Shown: one piece after another, positions 8,763-17,858 of the stretch
How the letters are laid out: each line of letters opens with the position of its first letter
Numbering within the stretch: the first letter of the stretch is position 1
Assembly (NCBI RefSeq): GCF_020010925.1
Contig: NZ_JAGJBZ010000003.1
Coordinates: 372,001 to 436,000 of the forward strand
Origin: Streptomyces griseiscabiei
GTDB lineage: Bacteria > Actinomycetota > Actinomycetes > Streptomycetales > Streptomycetaceae
Direction: 5' to 3'
DNA: 64,000 nucleotides
Made by a program: the position numbers and the translations under genes
The notes under the pieces: generated by a model
Told to the model about the DNA's origin: nothing
What the model saw: only the letters and a program-made list of their open reading frames with translations
Database searches by the model: none

Positions 8763-10143
8763 CCCCGTGCCGCGCCGCCCGCAGGGTGAGCGCGACGCAC
8801 AGACCTCCCCCGGGCGCGTCCTTGAGGGTCACGGTGCCGTTGTCGTCGGTGACGAGTTGCTTGACGACGGCGAGGCCGAGGCCCGAACCGCCCTTACCGG
8901 TGAGGCCCTGACCGCGCCAGAAGCGGTCGAAGGCCCGGGACTTCTCGGCGTCCGACATCCCGGGCCCCTGGTCCAGCACCGACAGCACCACCTCGTCGCC
9001 CCGGGTCTCCACCGAGACCGTGATGGTCGCACCGTCCGGCGAGACCTCCAGGGCGTTCGAAAGCACGTTGTCCAGGACCTGGTCCAGATGACCGGGACTG
9101 GCCAGCACAAGCGGCCGGCCGTCGGCACTCCCCCTGAGCGTGATGGTGACTCCGCGCTCGTCGGCGGCCGGTCTCCACACGTCGAGACGTTCCCGGATGA
9201 CCTCCCGAAGGGACAGCGGTTCCGCCGCCGTCACCTTCGCCTCGGCCCGCGCCAGCACCAGCAGGCCGTTGACCAGGCGGCTCATCCGGACGACCTCGGC
9301 GGTGGCCTGCTCCACGTCCTCCCGTACGAACTCGTCGTCCGTGCCGTCCGCGATGTTGTCCAGCGACAGCCGCAGCGCGGTGAGGGGCGTACGGAGCTGG
9401 TGGGAGGCGTCGGCGACGAAGATCCGCTGCGACGCGATCAGCGTGTCGAGCCGTTCGCCCGCCTGGTTGAGCGTGCGTGCCAGGGTCTGTGTCTCCTGGG
9501 GGCCGGTGACGGGGGAGCGGGCCGTCAGGTCGCCGTCGCTCATCTTGCTCGCCATCTCGTTGAGCTGGCGCAGCGGCGCGGTCAGGCGCCGGGCGGCGAA
9601 GACGCCGATGCCTGCGGCGGCCAGGAGGACGAGTACGGCGAGGCCGGCCCGGAAACCCCAGATCTGCCAGAGCCGGGCCGTGAGGTGGTCGGTGGAGAAC
9701 TTGATCCGGACGGCCCCGACGACCTCGTCCGTCTGCGTCCGCCCGTCCGGCGAGCGCTCGAAGGCGGGCACGGTGACCACCAGGTTCTCGCCCCAGATGA
9801 CGTCGGAACCCCAGTCGACGGTGATCTCACCGCGTTCCAAGGCCCTGGCGAGCGCCGCATCCGCCTTCGGCTCCCCCAGCCGCTCGGGCGCACACCGGTC
9901 GGTCGCGGTGACCTCGACCTTCTCCTCCTTGGCCGGGTACGCCCCGGCCAACTGCGCCAGTGCCTCGCAGGAGGCGGTGTCCCCCACGCCCAGCAGCCGG
10001 CCCATCGTCTGGGCCTCGCGCCGCACGGCCTCGCTCGTGTCGTCCCGCAGCTGATCCGTGAGCGTGAACGCCACCGGGATCGTGAACAGGGCGATCGCCA
10101 CCGCCACGAGGAGCACATAGCTGCGGATGAGCTGACGGATCAT
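8755..10143 (-). CDS. Sensor histidine kinase (two-component system)
   Basis: A 462-residue membrane kinase. A first transmembrane helix is at about residues 7-28 and a periplasmic sensor of about 130 residues contains two cysteines. A second helix near residues 168-190 leads into a HAMP segment (RRLTAPLRQLNEMASKM). The dimerisation box is DASHQLRTPL with the phospho-histidine near residue 247. HATPase motifs are LDNVLSNALE (N box), VLDQGPGMS (G1) and GGSGLGLAVVKQL (G2). Its start overlaps the stop of the response regulator gene by 4 nt, so regulator and kinase are translationally coupled. The external signal is not apparent. Confidence 0.95.
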   Translation of the reverse strand: MIRQLIRSYVLLVAVAIALFTIPVAFTLTDQLRDDTSEAVRREAQTMGRLLGVGDTASCEALAQLAGAYPAKEEKVEVTATDRCAPERLGEPKADAALARALERGEITVDWGSDVIWGENLVVTVPAFERSPDGRTQTDEVVGAVRIKFSTDHLTARLWQIWGFRAGLAVLVLLAAAGIGVFAARRLTAPLRQLNEMASKMSDGDLTARSPVTGPQETQTLARTLNQAGERLDTLIASQRIFVADASHQLRTPLTALRLSLDNIADGTDDEFVREDVEQATAEVVRMSRLVNGLLVLARAEAKVTAAEPLSLREVIRERLDVWRPAADERGVTITLRGSADGRPLVLASPGHLDQVLDNVLSNALEVSPDGATITVSVETRGDEVVLSVLDQGPGMSDAEKSRAFDRFWRGQGLTGKGGSGLGLAVVKQLVTDDNGTVTLKDAPGGGLCVALTLRAARHGGG

Positions 10144-10859
10144 GACGTGCCGTCGCCCTCACGCGGAGCGCCGGCGGCCCCGGTCTCCTCGCTGACGATG
10201 AGCCGGAAGCCGACACCCCGGACCGCCTCGATGGTGATCGCCCCGGCCAGCTTCCGCCGCAGCGCCGCCACATGGACGTCCAGCGTCTTCGTCGGCCCGA
10301 ACCAGTTCGCGTCCCAGACCGCCTCCATGATCTGCTCGCGCGACATCAGCGCGCCCGGCTCCTCGGTGAGGAAGGCGAGGAGGTCGTACTCCTTCGGCGC
10401 GAGCGCCACCTCCGTACCGTCCAGACGCACGCGCGCGGCCTTGCGGTCCACGGTGAGGCGGGGGCCGTAGCGGTCGGGGCCGGCCGGGGGCGCGTCGGCG
10501 GCGCGCGGCTGGACGCGGCGCATCACCGCCCTTATGCGGGCGATCACCTCGCGGACACCGAACGGCTTGGAGACGTAGTCGTCGGCGCCCAGCTCCAGGC
10601 CGACCACGCGGTCCGTCTCGTCGCTGCGGGCGCTGATCACGATGATCGGCACCTGGCTGCGGCCCCGCAGGGCCTTGCAGACGTCGAGACCGTCGGTGTC
10701 GGGCAGGCCGAGATCGAGGAGGACGACGTCGTACGGACCGTCGTACGACAGCGCCGCCCCGCCCGTGTTGACCCACTCCACCTCGAAGCCGTACCGCAGG
10801 AGCCCTCGTCGCAGGGACTCGGCGACCGGCTCGTCGTCTTCCACCAGAAGTACGCGCAC
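10140..10859 (-). CDS. OmpR/PhoB-family response regulator
   Basis: A 239-residue DNA-binding response regulator. The receiver domain has the acidic pocket EDDE at residues 7-10, phospho-acceptor Asp49 in VVLLDLGLP, the conserved Ser/Thr in IIVISARSDE and Lys in DDYVSKPFGVRE. A linker of about 30 residues leads to an OmpR-type winged helix (ALAPKEYDLLAFL, SREQIMEAVW, TKTLDVHVAALRRKL). It is first in the operon, with the kinase directly downstream (4-nt overlap). The 361-bp space to aspartokinase is divergent and probably holds the promoters of both. Confidence 0.95.
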   Translation of the reverse strand: MRVLLVEDDEPVAESLRRGLLRYGFEVEWVNTGGAALSYDGPYDVVLLDLGLPDTDGLDVCKALRGRSQVPIIVISARSDETDRVVGLELGADDYVSKPFGVREVIARIRAVMRRVQPRAADAPPAGPDRYGPRLTVDRKAARVRLDGTEVALAPKEYDLLAFLTEEPGALMSREQIMEAVWDANWFGPTKTLDVHVAALRRKLAGAITIEAVRGVGFRLIVSEETGAAGAPREGDGTS

Positions 10860-11220
10860 GGCACGACCCTAGTGCTTGAAAGTTGGCGTTCCGTCGTCAA
10901 GGGCGGTCCGGCTGTGCCCCTGGTGTGACGCCGGGCACTTTTCCATGTTCCCGCCGACTGTTCGGCGACGGCCTGGGCAGAGACGTTCCCGGAGCGGTCG
11001 AGGGTTCGGGGCGAGAAGCCGGTTGAAATCGGTGGACCGTCCGGAGAAAACCCAGGCGATCAAAGGGTGAGCGGGACATCTCACCATGCGATACCAGGGA
11101 AGGGATATTCGGCCGCTCGTTAGACTGAGCCGACCGCCGCGGCACGTCCGAGTGCGCAGGAAACTGCGTCTGTACGTGCGTATGAGCGGATAAGGGACTG
11201 AAACGGAGCGAGGAGCGCAC
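10860..11220. other. Divergent intergenic region upstream of aspartokinase
   Basis: A 361-bp non-coding stretch between the response regulator (-) and aspartokinase (+). AAACGGAGCGAGGAGCGCAC directly before the GTG at 11221 supplies the aspartokinase ribosome site. I see no convincing -10/-35 pair or long dyad. GC content dips locally around 11080-11130, where a promoter would be likeliest. Confidence 0.4.
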
Positions 11221-12501
11221 GTGGGCCTTGTCGTGCAGAAGTACGGAGGCTCCTCCGTAGCCGATGCCGAGGGCATCAAGCGCGTCGCCAAGCGGATCGT
11301 GGAAGCGAAGAAGAACGGCCACCAGGTGGTCGTCGTCGTTTCCGCGATGGGCGACACGACGGACGAGCTGATCGATCTCGCCGAGCAGGTGTCACCCATG
11401 CCCGCCGGGCGTGAGTTCGACATGCTGCTGACCGCCGGAGAGCGGATCTCCATGGCGCTGCTGGCCATGGCGATCAAAAACCTGGGCCACGAGGCCCAGT
11501 CGTTCACCGGCAGCCAGGCCGGCGTCATCACCGACTCGGTCCACAACAAAGCCCGGATCATCGACGTCACGCCCGGCCGCATCCGGACCGCGCTGGACGA
11601 GGGCAACATCGCCATCGTCGCCGGTTTCCAGGGTGTCAGCGCCGACAAGAAGGACATCACCACCCTCGGCCGCGGCGGGTCGGACACGACCGCCGTCGCG
11701 CTGGCCGCCGCGCTGGAGGCCGAGGTCTGTGAGATCTACACCGACGTCGACGGCGTCTTCACCGCCGACCCGCGGGTCGTGAAGAAGGCGAAGAAGATCG
11801 ACTGGATCTCCTCCGAGGACATGCTCGAACTGGCGGCGTCCGGTTCGAAGGTGCTGCTCCACCGCTGTGTCGAGTACGCCCGCCGCTACAACATCCCGAT
11901 CCACGTCCGCTCGTCCTTCTCCGGACTGCCGGGCACCTGGGTCAGCAACGAGAAGCCCGAGTCGCAAGGGGACCACAAGGTGGAGCACGCCATCATCTCC
12001 GGAGTCGCCCACGACGTCTCCGAGGCCAAGGTCACGGTCGTCGGCGTCCCGGACAAGCCGGGCGAGGCCGCCGCGATCTTCCGCGCCATCGCGGACGCCG
12101 AGGTCAACATCGACATGGTGGTGCAGAACGTCTCCGCCGTGACGACCGGGCTGACGGACATCTCCTTCACCCTCCCCAAGACCGAGGGCCGCAAGGCCAT
12201 CGACGCCCTGGAGAAGAACAAGGCCGGCATCGGCTTCGACTCCCTGCGCTACGACGACCAGATCGGCAAGATCTCCCTGGTCGGCGCCGGGATGAAGACC
12301 AACCCGGGCGTCACCGCCTCCTTCTTCGAGGCCCTCTCCGACGCGGGCGTGAACATCGAGCTGATCTCGACCTCCGAGATCCGTATCTCGGTCGTCACCC
12401 GCGCCGACGACGTCCCCGAGGCCGTGCGCGCCGTGCACTCCGCCTTCGGACTCGACTCCGACAGCGACGAGGCCGTCGTCTACGGGGGCACCGGTCGTTG
12501 A
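11221..12501 (+). CDS. lysC: Aspartate kinase
   Basis: A 426-residue aspartokinase that phosphorylates L-aspartate, the first step toward lysine, threonine, methionine and isoleucine. The KYGGSSVAD motif at the N-terminus binds ATP and aspartate. The amino-acid kinase signature is [16 protein letters not shown], and ITTLGRGG and [15 protein letters not shown] are diagnostic. The C-terminal third is a pair of ACT domains ([20 protein letters not shown] and [14 protein letters not shown]) for feedback control. Length fits the Gram-positive lysine/threonine-sensitive type. In related actinobacteria an internal start makes a separate regulatory beta subunit; candidate in-frame starts exist but cannot be proven here. 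Overlaps asd by one base. Confidence 0.97.
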   Translation: MGLVVQKYGGSSVADAEGIKRVAKRIVEAKKNGHQVVVVVSAMGDTTDELIDLAEQVSPMPAGREFDMLLTAGERISMALLAMAIKNLGHEAQSFTGSQAGVITDSVHNKARIIDVTPGRIRTALDEGNIAIVAGFQGVSADKKDITTLGRGGSDTTAVALAAALEAEVCEIYTDVDGVFTADPRVVKKAKKIDWISSEDMLELAASGSKVLLHRCVEYARRYNIPIHVRSSFSGLPGTWVSNEKPESQGDHKVEHAIISGVAHDVSEAKVTVVGVPDKPGEAAAIFRAIADAEVNIDMVVQNVSAVTTGLTDISFTLPKTEGRKAIDALEKNKAGIGFDSLRYDDQIGKISLVGAGMKTNPGVTASFFEALSDAGVNIELISTSEIRISVVTRADDVPEAVRAVHSAFGLDSDSDEAVVYGGTGR

Positions 12502-13586
12502 TGGCCGTCGACGCCGGGCGTACCGGCAGGCCGACGCTCGCCGTCGTGGGCGCCACCGGTGCCGTCGGCACCGTCATGCTCCAGATCCTGTCCCACCGGG
12601 CGGACATCTGGGGCGAGATCCGTCTGATCGCCTCCCCCCGCTCGGCCGGCCGCAAGCTGGCCGTGCGCGGGGAGCAGGTCGAGGTGACGGCTCTGGCAGA
12701 GGGCACAGAGGGCGCCGAGGAGATCTTCGACGGGGTCGACGTCGCGCTGTTCGACGTACCCGACGAGGTCGCGGCGCGCTGGGCACCGATCGCCGCCGCC
12801 AAGGGCGCGGTCGTGGTGGACAACTCGGGCGCCTTCCGGATGGACCCGGAGGTGCCCCTCGTCGTCCCCGAGGTCAACGCGCACGCCGCCCGCAACCGGC
12901 CGCGCGGGATCATCGCCAACCCCAACTGCACGACCCTCTCCATGATCGTGGCGCTCGGCGCGCTGCACGCCGAGTTCGGGCTGCGTGAGCTGGTGGCCTC
13001 CTCGTACCAGGCGGTCAGCGGCGCGGGCCGGGCCGGCGTGGAGACCCTGCGGCAGCAGATCGCCCTGGTCGCCGGTACGGAGCTGGGGACCACCCCCGGT
13101 GACGTACGGCGGGCCGTGGGCGACAACACCGGGCCGTTCCCGGAGCCGGTGGCGCTGAACGTGGTGCCGTGGGCCGGGTCGCTGCGCGCGGACGGCTGGT
13201 CCTCGGAGGAGATGAAGGTCCGGGACGAGACCCGCAAGATCCTCGGACTGCCGAAGCTGCCGGTCGCCGTGACCTGCGTCCGGGTGCCGGTGGTCACCGC
13301 GCACTCCCTGACGCTGCACGCCCGCTTCGAGGGCGAGGTCACGGTCGCCAAGGCGCGGGAGATCCTCGCCACGGCGCCGGGCGTCGTCCTCTACGACGAT
13401 CCCGGCGCGGGGGAGTTCCCGACCCCGGCGGATGTGGTGGGCACCGACCCGGCCTGGGTGGGGCGGGTGCGGCGGGCCCTCGACGATCCGACGGCGCTGG
13501 AGCTGTTCGTCTGCGGGGACAACCTCCGCAAGGGGGCCGCGCTGAACGCGGCGCAGGTGGCGGAGTTGGTGGTCAAGGGGGCGTAG
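12501..13586 (+). CDS. asd: Aspartate-semialdehyde dehydrogenase
   Basis: A 361-residue enzyme that reduces aspartyl phosphate with NADPH to aspartate semialdehyde, directly after aspartokinase. The Rossmann motif is [13 protein letters not shown]. The catalytic cysteine lies in [12 protein letters not shown] at about residue 134, followed by [13 protein letters not shown]. The substrate-binding [14 protein letters not shown] contains the active-site histidine. Length is normal. ATG at 12501 overlaps the aspartokinase TGA by one base (TGATG), so the two enzymes are coupled. Promoter presumed upstream of lysC. Confidence 0.97.
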   Translation: MAVDAGRTGRPTLAVVGATGAVGTVMLQILSHRADIWGEIRLIASPRSAGRKLAVRGEQVEVTALAEGTEGAEEIFDGVDVALFDVPDEVAARWAPIAAAKGAVVVDNSGAFRMDPEVPLVVPEVNAHAARNRPRGIIANPNCTTLSMIVALGALHAEFGLRELVASSYQAVSGAGRAGVETLRQQIALVAGTELGTTPGDVRRAVGDNTGPFPEPVALNVVPWAGSLRADGWSSEEMKVRDETRKILGLPKLPVAVTCVRVPVVTAHSLTLHARFEGEVTVAKAREILATAPGVVLYDDPGAGEFPTPADVVGTDPAWVGRVRRALDDPTALELFVCGDNLRKGAALNAAQVAELVVKGA

Positions 13587-13605
13587 GCCCTCCGGGGTGC
13601 GGGAT

Positions 13606-13697
13606 CGTCTGCGACCGCGGGTCCGGTGGGGGTTGCTCGCGCAGTTCCCCGCGCCCCTTGAGGGCCGCAGGCCCTGGCGGGCCTGCGGTCGCAGACG
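13606..13697. terminator. Inverted repeat downstream of asd, including a dispersed Streptomyces repeat
   Basis: CGTCTGCGACCGC at 13606-13618 pairs with GCGGTCGCAGACG at 13685-13697. The loop holds the common Streptomyces intergenic string GCGCAGTTCCCCGCGCCCC at 13639-13657. Its core GGGGCGCGGGGAAC recurs in the other orientation at 19719 and 23788. Probable terminator of the lysC-asd operon. Confidence 0.55.
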
Positions 13698-13850
13698 TAC
13701 CCGCCCTCCCCGAACACATCAACGTGGGCCTCTGTCCGTATCGGCGTGTAAGTTCTTCGAGTCGGAGGTTCGGCGGACGGAGGATTTCCGGCCGGGCCGT
13801 CGCCGGATTTCCGGGTTGATTCAGGCCTCCCGGTGATCGAGGATTTTTTC

Positions 13851-13884
13851 TCCCCGTCCGCCGCAACCGCGCGGCGGACGGGGA
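13851..13884. terminator. Perfect 14-bp hairpin
   Basis: TCCCCGTCCGCCGC and its exact complement flank the 6-nt loop AACCGC. A TTTTTT run lies just before it on the plus strand, which is the wrong side for a plus-strand intrinsic terminator, while on the minus strand it reads as an A-run. It may be a U-independent terminator or a leader structure. Confidence 0.45.
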
Positions 13885-14019
13885 GCGTCTTTCACGGGCG
13901 CCCTTCGGCGGGGCTGGGCGCCAACACTCGGGGCACAGGGGAAGAGCTGGTACGCATGAGGGCGTTCGACGCGCTGTCCGGTGTTCGGCGGGCCGTACCG
14001 ACCGGCGCATGTGGCATAC

Positions 14020-14067
14020 GGACACGTGCACGGATACGTATGGGGATGCGTATGCGGATACGTGTGC
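14020..14067. repeat. 12-bp degenerate tandem repeat, four units
   Basis: Units GGACACGTGCAC, GGATACGTATGG, GGATGCGTATGC and GGATACGTGTGC follow each other without gaps, about 65 bp upstream of the sigma factor start. Each is nearly self-complementary around ACGT/GCGT. Could be a protein-binding array or simple slippage. Confidence 0.7.
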
Positions 14068-14131
14068 GGTCTGACGCAAAAGAGATGCCTGGCGCGTACA
14101 ACCCCGAGGGGGGGACGCGGGTCCAACAGGC

Positions 14132-14809
14132 GTGGCAGAGGTACTCGATTTCACCGCGGTACAGACGAGGGGCACCGCCCTTCGTCCACCCCGCCGTCCC
14201 CGCTTGCCCGGTTCGGCCGGCGGCATGCCGGTGATCGCGCCGATGCCTGCGGCGCGGCCGACCCGCATACCCAACCAGCGCGACGGCGCGGACGACACGT
14301 CGACGGTGCCGGCCTCCGGTACGACGGTCGACCATCTCACCGAGACCTACCGGGCCCACTACCGCTCGCTCCTCGGTCTCGCGGCGCTTCTCCTCGACGA
14401 CACGGCCTCCTGCGAGGACGTCGTCCAGGAGGCGTTCATCCGCGTGCACTCGGCGCGCAAGCGGGTCCGTGACCCGGAGAAGACGCTCGCCTATCTGCGT
14501 CAGACGGTCGTGAACCTCTCGCGCTCCGCCCTGCGCCGCCGCATCCTCGGTCTGAAGCTGCTCTCGAAGCCGATGCCCGACATGGCGAGCGCGGAGGAGG
14601 GCGCGTACGACCAGCTGGAACGCGATTCCCTCATCAAGGCGATGAAGGGGCTCCAGCGGCGCCAGCGCGAGGTTCTCGTGCTGCGCTACTTCGCCGACAT
14701 GACCGAGGCCCAGGTCGCCGAGACGCTCGGGATATCGCTGGGTTCGGTCAAGGCGTACGGCTCCCGGGGCATCGCGGCACTGCGGGTCGCCATGGAGGCG
14801 CCGGCATGA
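14132..14809 (+). CDS. SigE-family RNA polymerase sigma factor (ECF type)
   Basis: A 225-residue ECF-type sigma factor. About 65 variable N-terminal residues precede region 2 (VDHLTETYRAHYRSLLGLAALLLDD, then CEDVVQEAFIRVHSA). Region 4 ends in LQRRQREVLVLRYFADMTEAQVAETLGISLGSVKAYGSRG, a complete helix-turn-helix. The partner membrane protein begins inside its last codons (ATGA, 4-nt overlap), typical of a sigma/anti-sigma pair. GTG at 14132 is the longest sensible start. A later ATG at 14225 is possible if the Pro/Arg-rich leader is not translated. Confidence 0.9.
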   Translation: MAEVLDFTAVQTRGTALRPPRRPRLPGSAGGMPVIAPMPAARPTRIPNQRDGADDTSTVPASGTTVDHLTETYRAHYRSLLGLAALLLDDTASCEDVVQEAFIRVHSARKRVRDPEKTLAYLRQTVVNLSRSALRRRILGLKLLSKPMPDMASAEEGAYDQLERDSLIKAMKGLQRRQREVLVLRYFADMTEAQVAETLGISLGSVKAYGSRGIAALRVAMEAPA

Positions 14810-16308
14810 GCACGAACGGCACGAACGGCAAGGACGACCCCGGAGCCAGGAGGCGCGCCTCCTGGGGACGCCGGGACGAGGACGAGCAGGACGGGCACGC
14901 CGGGGGGCGCGGGTCCGAAGAGCACGAAGAAACGCCATCGCACGCTGGGAACGGAACTGTGAATCACGGCCCCGAAGAACAAGGCCCCCACCCCAAGGGC
15001 CAGGATCTCGAAGGCCGCGCTCCGGACGACTTGGATGCGGACGGCGAGGACGGCGACGACTCGCCCACGAGCGTCCTGCCCGCGAGCGCCCCGCCTGCGG
15101 ACGACCCGAGCACGGACGGCCGGAGCACGGACGGCGCGCGTACGGACGGCGCGCCCGAGGATGCCGGTGACGCGGACGACGCCGATGCGGGACCGGGACC
15201 CTCGGACACGGCCGAGCGGCCGGTCTTCGAGAGCCTGCGCCTGAGCGCGCTGCCGTCGGCGGGCCTGAACGGCTCGCGTTCCAACGGCTCGCGTTCCGAC
15301 GGCTCCGCAACCGGGTCGGACGAGCCGGAGCTGCGCGATCTGCTGCAGCGGGCGGTGTCGGAGATCGAGCCCCGGGACGGCACGCTGGAGCATCTGCGGC
15401 GGGCGGTACCGGCGCGCCGGGCGCGCAAGCGGCAGGCCGTCGTCGGCATGGCCGCCGCCGCGCTCTTCATCGGCACGGCGATCCCGGCCCTCGTCCACGT
15501 CTCCAACTCCACCGGCTCCGACGTCAACCCCTCGCTCCTGGGCAACGGTTCGCAGACGCAGGAATCGGCCGGCCAGTCCAAGGGGCAGACCGGCGCGGGC
15601 GGTACCTCGGGCGGTTCCTCCGGCGGCTCCAAGGAGTCCGGCAAGGACACCGGCAAGGGCAAGGGCGACAAGGGCAAGGGCGAGAGCAACGGCTCCACGG
15701 GCGGCGCCCAGGCGACGCCCACGACCGCCGCCTCGGCCCTGTGCACGGCGGCCCAGCTCGGCGGCGGCGGCAGTGTCGGCGCACCGGACTCCAGCGGCGC
15801 CGTCTACGGCACGTTCCGCGTCTCCAACATCTCCGGCACGAGCTGTACGGTCACCGGCGCGGGCGGGGTGAGCGCCTCCCCGCTGGGCGCCGCGGACGGG
15901 TCGAAGATCAGCGTGCTGAACCATGTCGCGGGCGACGTCGCGGCCGGACTGCCCGATCCGTCGCTGTCCCTGACCCAGCTGATGCTGGCGCCGGGGTCGG
16001 CGTACGAGGTGCAGTTCGCCTGGGTGCCGTCCGAGCCCTGTCCCACCACCAGCGGCGGTACGACCGACGGCGGCACCGGTGACCCGGACCCGTCACCGGA
16101 CCCGACGCCCACGGGGGAGGAGACGCCCGGCACCACCACCGACGGCTCCAACTCCGTCTCCACCCAGCTCTTCACCGAGGACGGCGCGGTCGACGGCAGT
16201 GTGCTGGTCTCCCACACCGCGGAGGGCGGTGTCGCCACCTTCACCACGGCCGTCAGCAACGCCTGCGCGGGCGTGGTCTACCGCACGGGGCTGATGACGG
16301 GCGTCTGA
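14806..16308 (+). CDS. Membrane-anchored partner of the SigE-like sigma factor (putative anti-sigma)
   Basis: A 500-residue protein in three parts. Residues 1-165 are low-complexity and acidic (Asp/Gly/Thr-rich). Residues 170-205 hold a short ELRDLLQRAVSEIEPRDGTLEHLRRAV helix of the kind seen near sigma-binding segments, followed by a transmembrane helix (VVGMAAAALFIGTAIPALV) near residue 217. The extracytoplasmic part has a Gly/Ser/Lys-rich linker and then a two-cysteine beta domain (ALCTAAQLG and GTSCTVTGAGG), resembling DUF4232-like domains. Coupling to the sigma gene by a 4-nt overlap supports an anti-sigma or sensor role, but no classic zinc anti-sigma motif is visible. Confidence 0.75.
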   Translation: MSTNGTNGKDDPGARRRASWGRRDEDEQDGHAGGRGSEEHEETPSHAGNGTVNHGPEEQGPHPKGQDLEGRAPDDLDADGEDGDDSPTSVLPASAPPADDPSTDGRSTDGARTDGAPEDAGDADDADAGPGPSDTAERPVFESLRLSALPSAGLNGSRSNGSRSDGSATGSDEPELRDLLQRAVSEIEPRDGTLEHLRRAVPARRARKRQAVVGMAAAALFIGTAIPALVHVSNSTGSDVNPSLLGNGSQTQESAGQSKGQTGAGGTSGGSSGGSKESGKDTGKGKGDKGKGESNGSTGGAQATPTTAASALCTAAQLGGGGSVGAPDSSGAVYGTFRVSNISGTSCTVTGAGGVSASPLGAADGSKISVLNHVAGDVAAGLPDPSLSLTQLMLAPGSAYEVQFAWVPSEPCPTTSGGTTDGGTGDPDPSPDPTPTGEETPGTTTDGSNSVSTQLFTEDGAVDGSVLVSHTAEGGVATFTTAVSNACAGVVYRTGLMTGV

Positions 16309-16389
16309 CCGGGCGGCCGGACCGGGCGCCGCAGCGCGCCCGGCGGGGGAGGACCGCCGATCCGTCGGGCGGCCGGCCGGTCCGCCGTC

Positions 16390-17250
16390 CTACTGCGCCG
16401 GCTCGGCCTCCCGGGACCGGGGCTCGGCAGACGGGTCCGCCGACGGGCCCGCGGACTGGTCCGCCGACCGGTCTTCGGCCGGGAGGTCCGTGTCCGGGAC
16501 GAGGCCCAGTTCCGTGTCGCGGATGAACTCGATCTCGCGGCGGACGAGGCGGAACCACATGAAGACGACGAAGCCGGCGAAGACGAACCACTCGCCGGTG
16601 TAGCCGAGGTTCTGGAAGGCCTTGAGGTCGAGCCCGGTGTCCTGCGGGGCGGTCGCGGGCACGGCCTTCATGCCCGAGTCGGCCTTGTCCAGCGTGATCC
16701 AGGCGTCGTACAGGTCGTCCGGCACGAGGTTCACCAGGGCGGCCGCGCTGATCGCCGAGGTCTGCCCGGCCGGAAGCCCGCCCTGCACGGGCACGCCGTT
16801 CGACCCCGGGGTCTCGGCCGACTGGAGCGCACCGGTGACGGTGACCTCGCCGGAGGGCGCCGCCGGGGCACGTCCGGCGTCCGCGGTGCCGGGCAACCAG
16901 CCCCGTACGACCGGCAGGGCCTTGCCCCCGTCGGTGCGCAGCAGCGTCAGTACGTAGAAGCCGCTCCTGCCGTCCACCTCGCGGTTGGGCACGAGGAGCT
17001 GCTCGCCGTACCGTCCGGTCACCGTGGCCAGTTCACCGGAGGTCTCCTTGTCCACCGGCAGCAACTCGGCCAGCGGGCGGGCCGGGGCACGGTCCGCCGG
17101 GTCGATCCGCTCGGTGGCCGCGCGATGGTCCTGCATCCGGTCCTCGAACCGGCTCAGCTGCCACGACCCCATGAACACGCAGAACGGGATGGCGAGCAGC
17201 ACGAAGACGTTGATCCCCCACCATCGGGGCGTCAGCAGAAACCGGTACAC
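16390..17250 (-). CDS. SURF1 family protein (cytochrome c oxidase assembly)
   Basis: A 286-residue inner-membrane protein. The first helix (WWGINVFVLLAIPFCVFMGSWQL) is followed by the SURF1 signature GSWQLSRFEDR. The central extracytoplasmic domain contains VTGRYGEQLLVPNRE and VVRGWLPG. A second helix near the C-terminus (FVFAGFVVFMWFRLVRRE) closes the fold. SURF1 assists haem a3 insertion and assembly of cytochrome oxidase. GTG at 17250 gives the common MYRFLL start; GTG at 17259 is equally open. A proline/serine/acid-rich tail of about 40 residues is poorly conserved in the family. Confidence 0.9.
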   Translation of the reverse strand: MYRFLLTPRWWGINVFVLLAIPFCVFMGSWQLSRFEDRMQDHRAATERIDPADRAPARPLAELLPVDKETSGELATVTGRYGEQLLVPNREVDGRSGFYVLTLLRTDGGKALPVVRGWLPGTADAGRAPAAPSGEVTVTGALQSAETPGSNGVPVQGGLPAGQTSAISAAALVNLVPDDLYDAWITLDKADSGMKAVPATAPQDTGLDLKAFQNLGYTGEWFVFAGFVVFMWFRLVRREIEFIRDTELGLVPDTDLPAEDRSADQSAGPSADPSAEPRSREAEPAQ

Positions 17251-17312
17251 GCCTTCCACCGTACGGGGCCCGCGCGGGGCCCCGGGCCCCGGGGTCGCCC
17301 CCTCAGTACCGC

Positions 17313-17705
17313 TCAGTACCGCTCGACGAGGTGCTCCCGCCCGGCCGGCGGCTCGTACGGCTCGGGCCAGAAGTCGGTGATCGCGGCTATCCGGCCGTCC
17401 TCGTCCCCCGTGAAGAAGGAGATCGCGTACATCTCCTCCAGCCCCACGGTGACATGGATCCAGGTGACCACCTGCCCCGGCTCGGCGACGATCCGCTCGA
17501 TCCGGGCGTGCCAGTCGGCCGGGTAGTCACGGTTGAACTCCAGATACCGCTCCCGGCCGCGGATCAGCTCCCGCGTCTGCGGCAGGTCGTACACGACGTC
17601 CGCCGCCAGGGTCTCGGCGAACGCGGCCCAGTCCCGGCTCTCGGCGGTGGCCCAGAAACTCTCGACGGTCTTGCGCAGATCGGTGCCCGAGGTCGTTGAG
17701 GTCAT
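17313..17705 (-). CDS. Nuclear transport factor 2 (SnoaL-like) family protein
   Basis: A 130-residue single-domain protein with an NTF2-like fold. An N-terminal helix (LRKTVESFWATAESRDWAAF) is followed by TLAADVVYDLPQT, REL-IRGRERYLEFN and a C-terminal sheet (VTWIHVTVGLEEMYAISFFTG). No signal peptide. Related proteins include limonene-epoxide hydrolases and polyketide cyclases, as well as proteins with no activity. ATG at 17705 is preferred over an open longer frame to 17774. It is transcribed away from the S9 peptidase gene, with about 150 bp shared upstream. Confidence 0.87.
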   Translation of the reverse strand: MTSTTSGTDLRKTVESFWATAESRDWAAFAETLAADVVYDLPQTRELIRGRERYLEFNRDYPADWHARIERIVAEPGQVVTWIHVTVGLEEMYAISFFTGDEDGRIAAITDFWPEPYEPPAGREHLVERY

Positions 17706-17858
17706 GCGGCGAGTCTGCACCCGGCCACTGACAATCGGCCCGGACGGAGACCCGCGGCGGTCAGTGCCGTCCACAGCCGGAGCCGTCCGCGGCGGAAGTT
17801 ATCCACAGGCTGGGGACCTCGGCGGCACATTGTCGTGCCGGAGGGGCAGTATGGGGCC

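Larger units (their letters stand above)
13587..14131. other. 545-bp non-coding leader between asd and the sigma factor gene
   Basis: No supported gene. It contains three structures: the inverted repeat at 13606-13697, a perfect 14-bp stem at 13851-13864/13871-13884 (loop AACCGC) preceded by a T-run, and a 12-bp tandem repeat at 14020-14067. The promoter and possibly a structured leader of the downstream sigma factor gene should lie here. Confidence 0.5.
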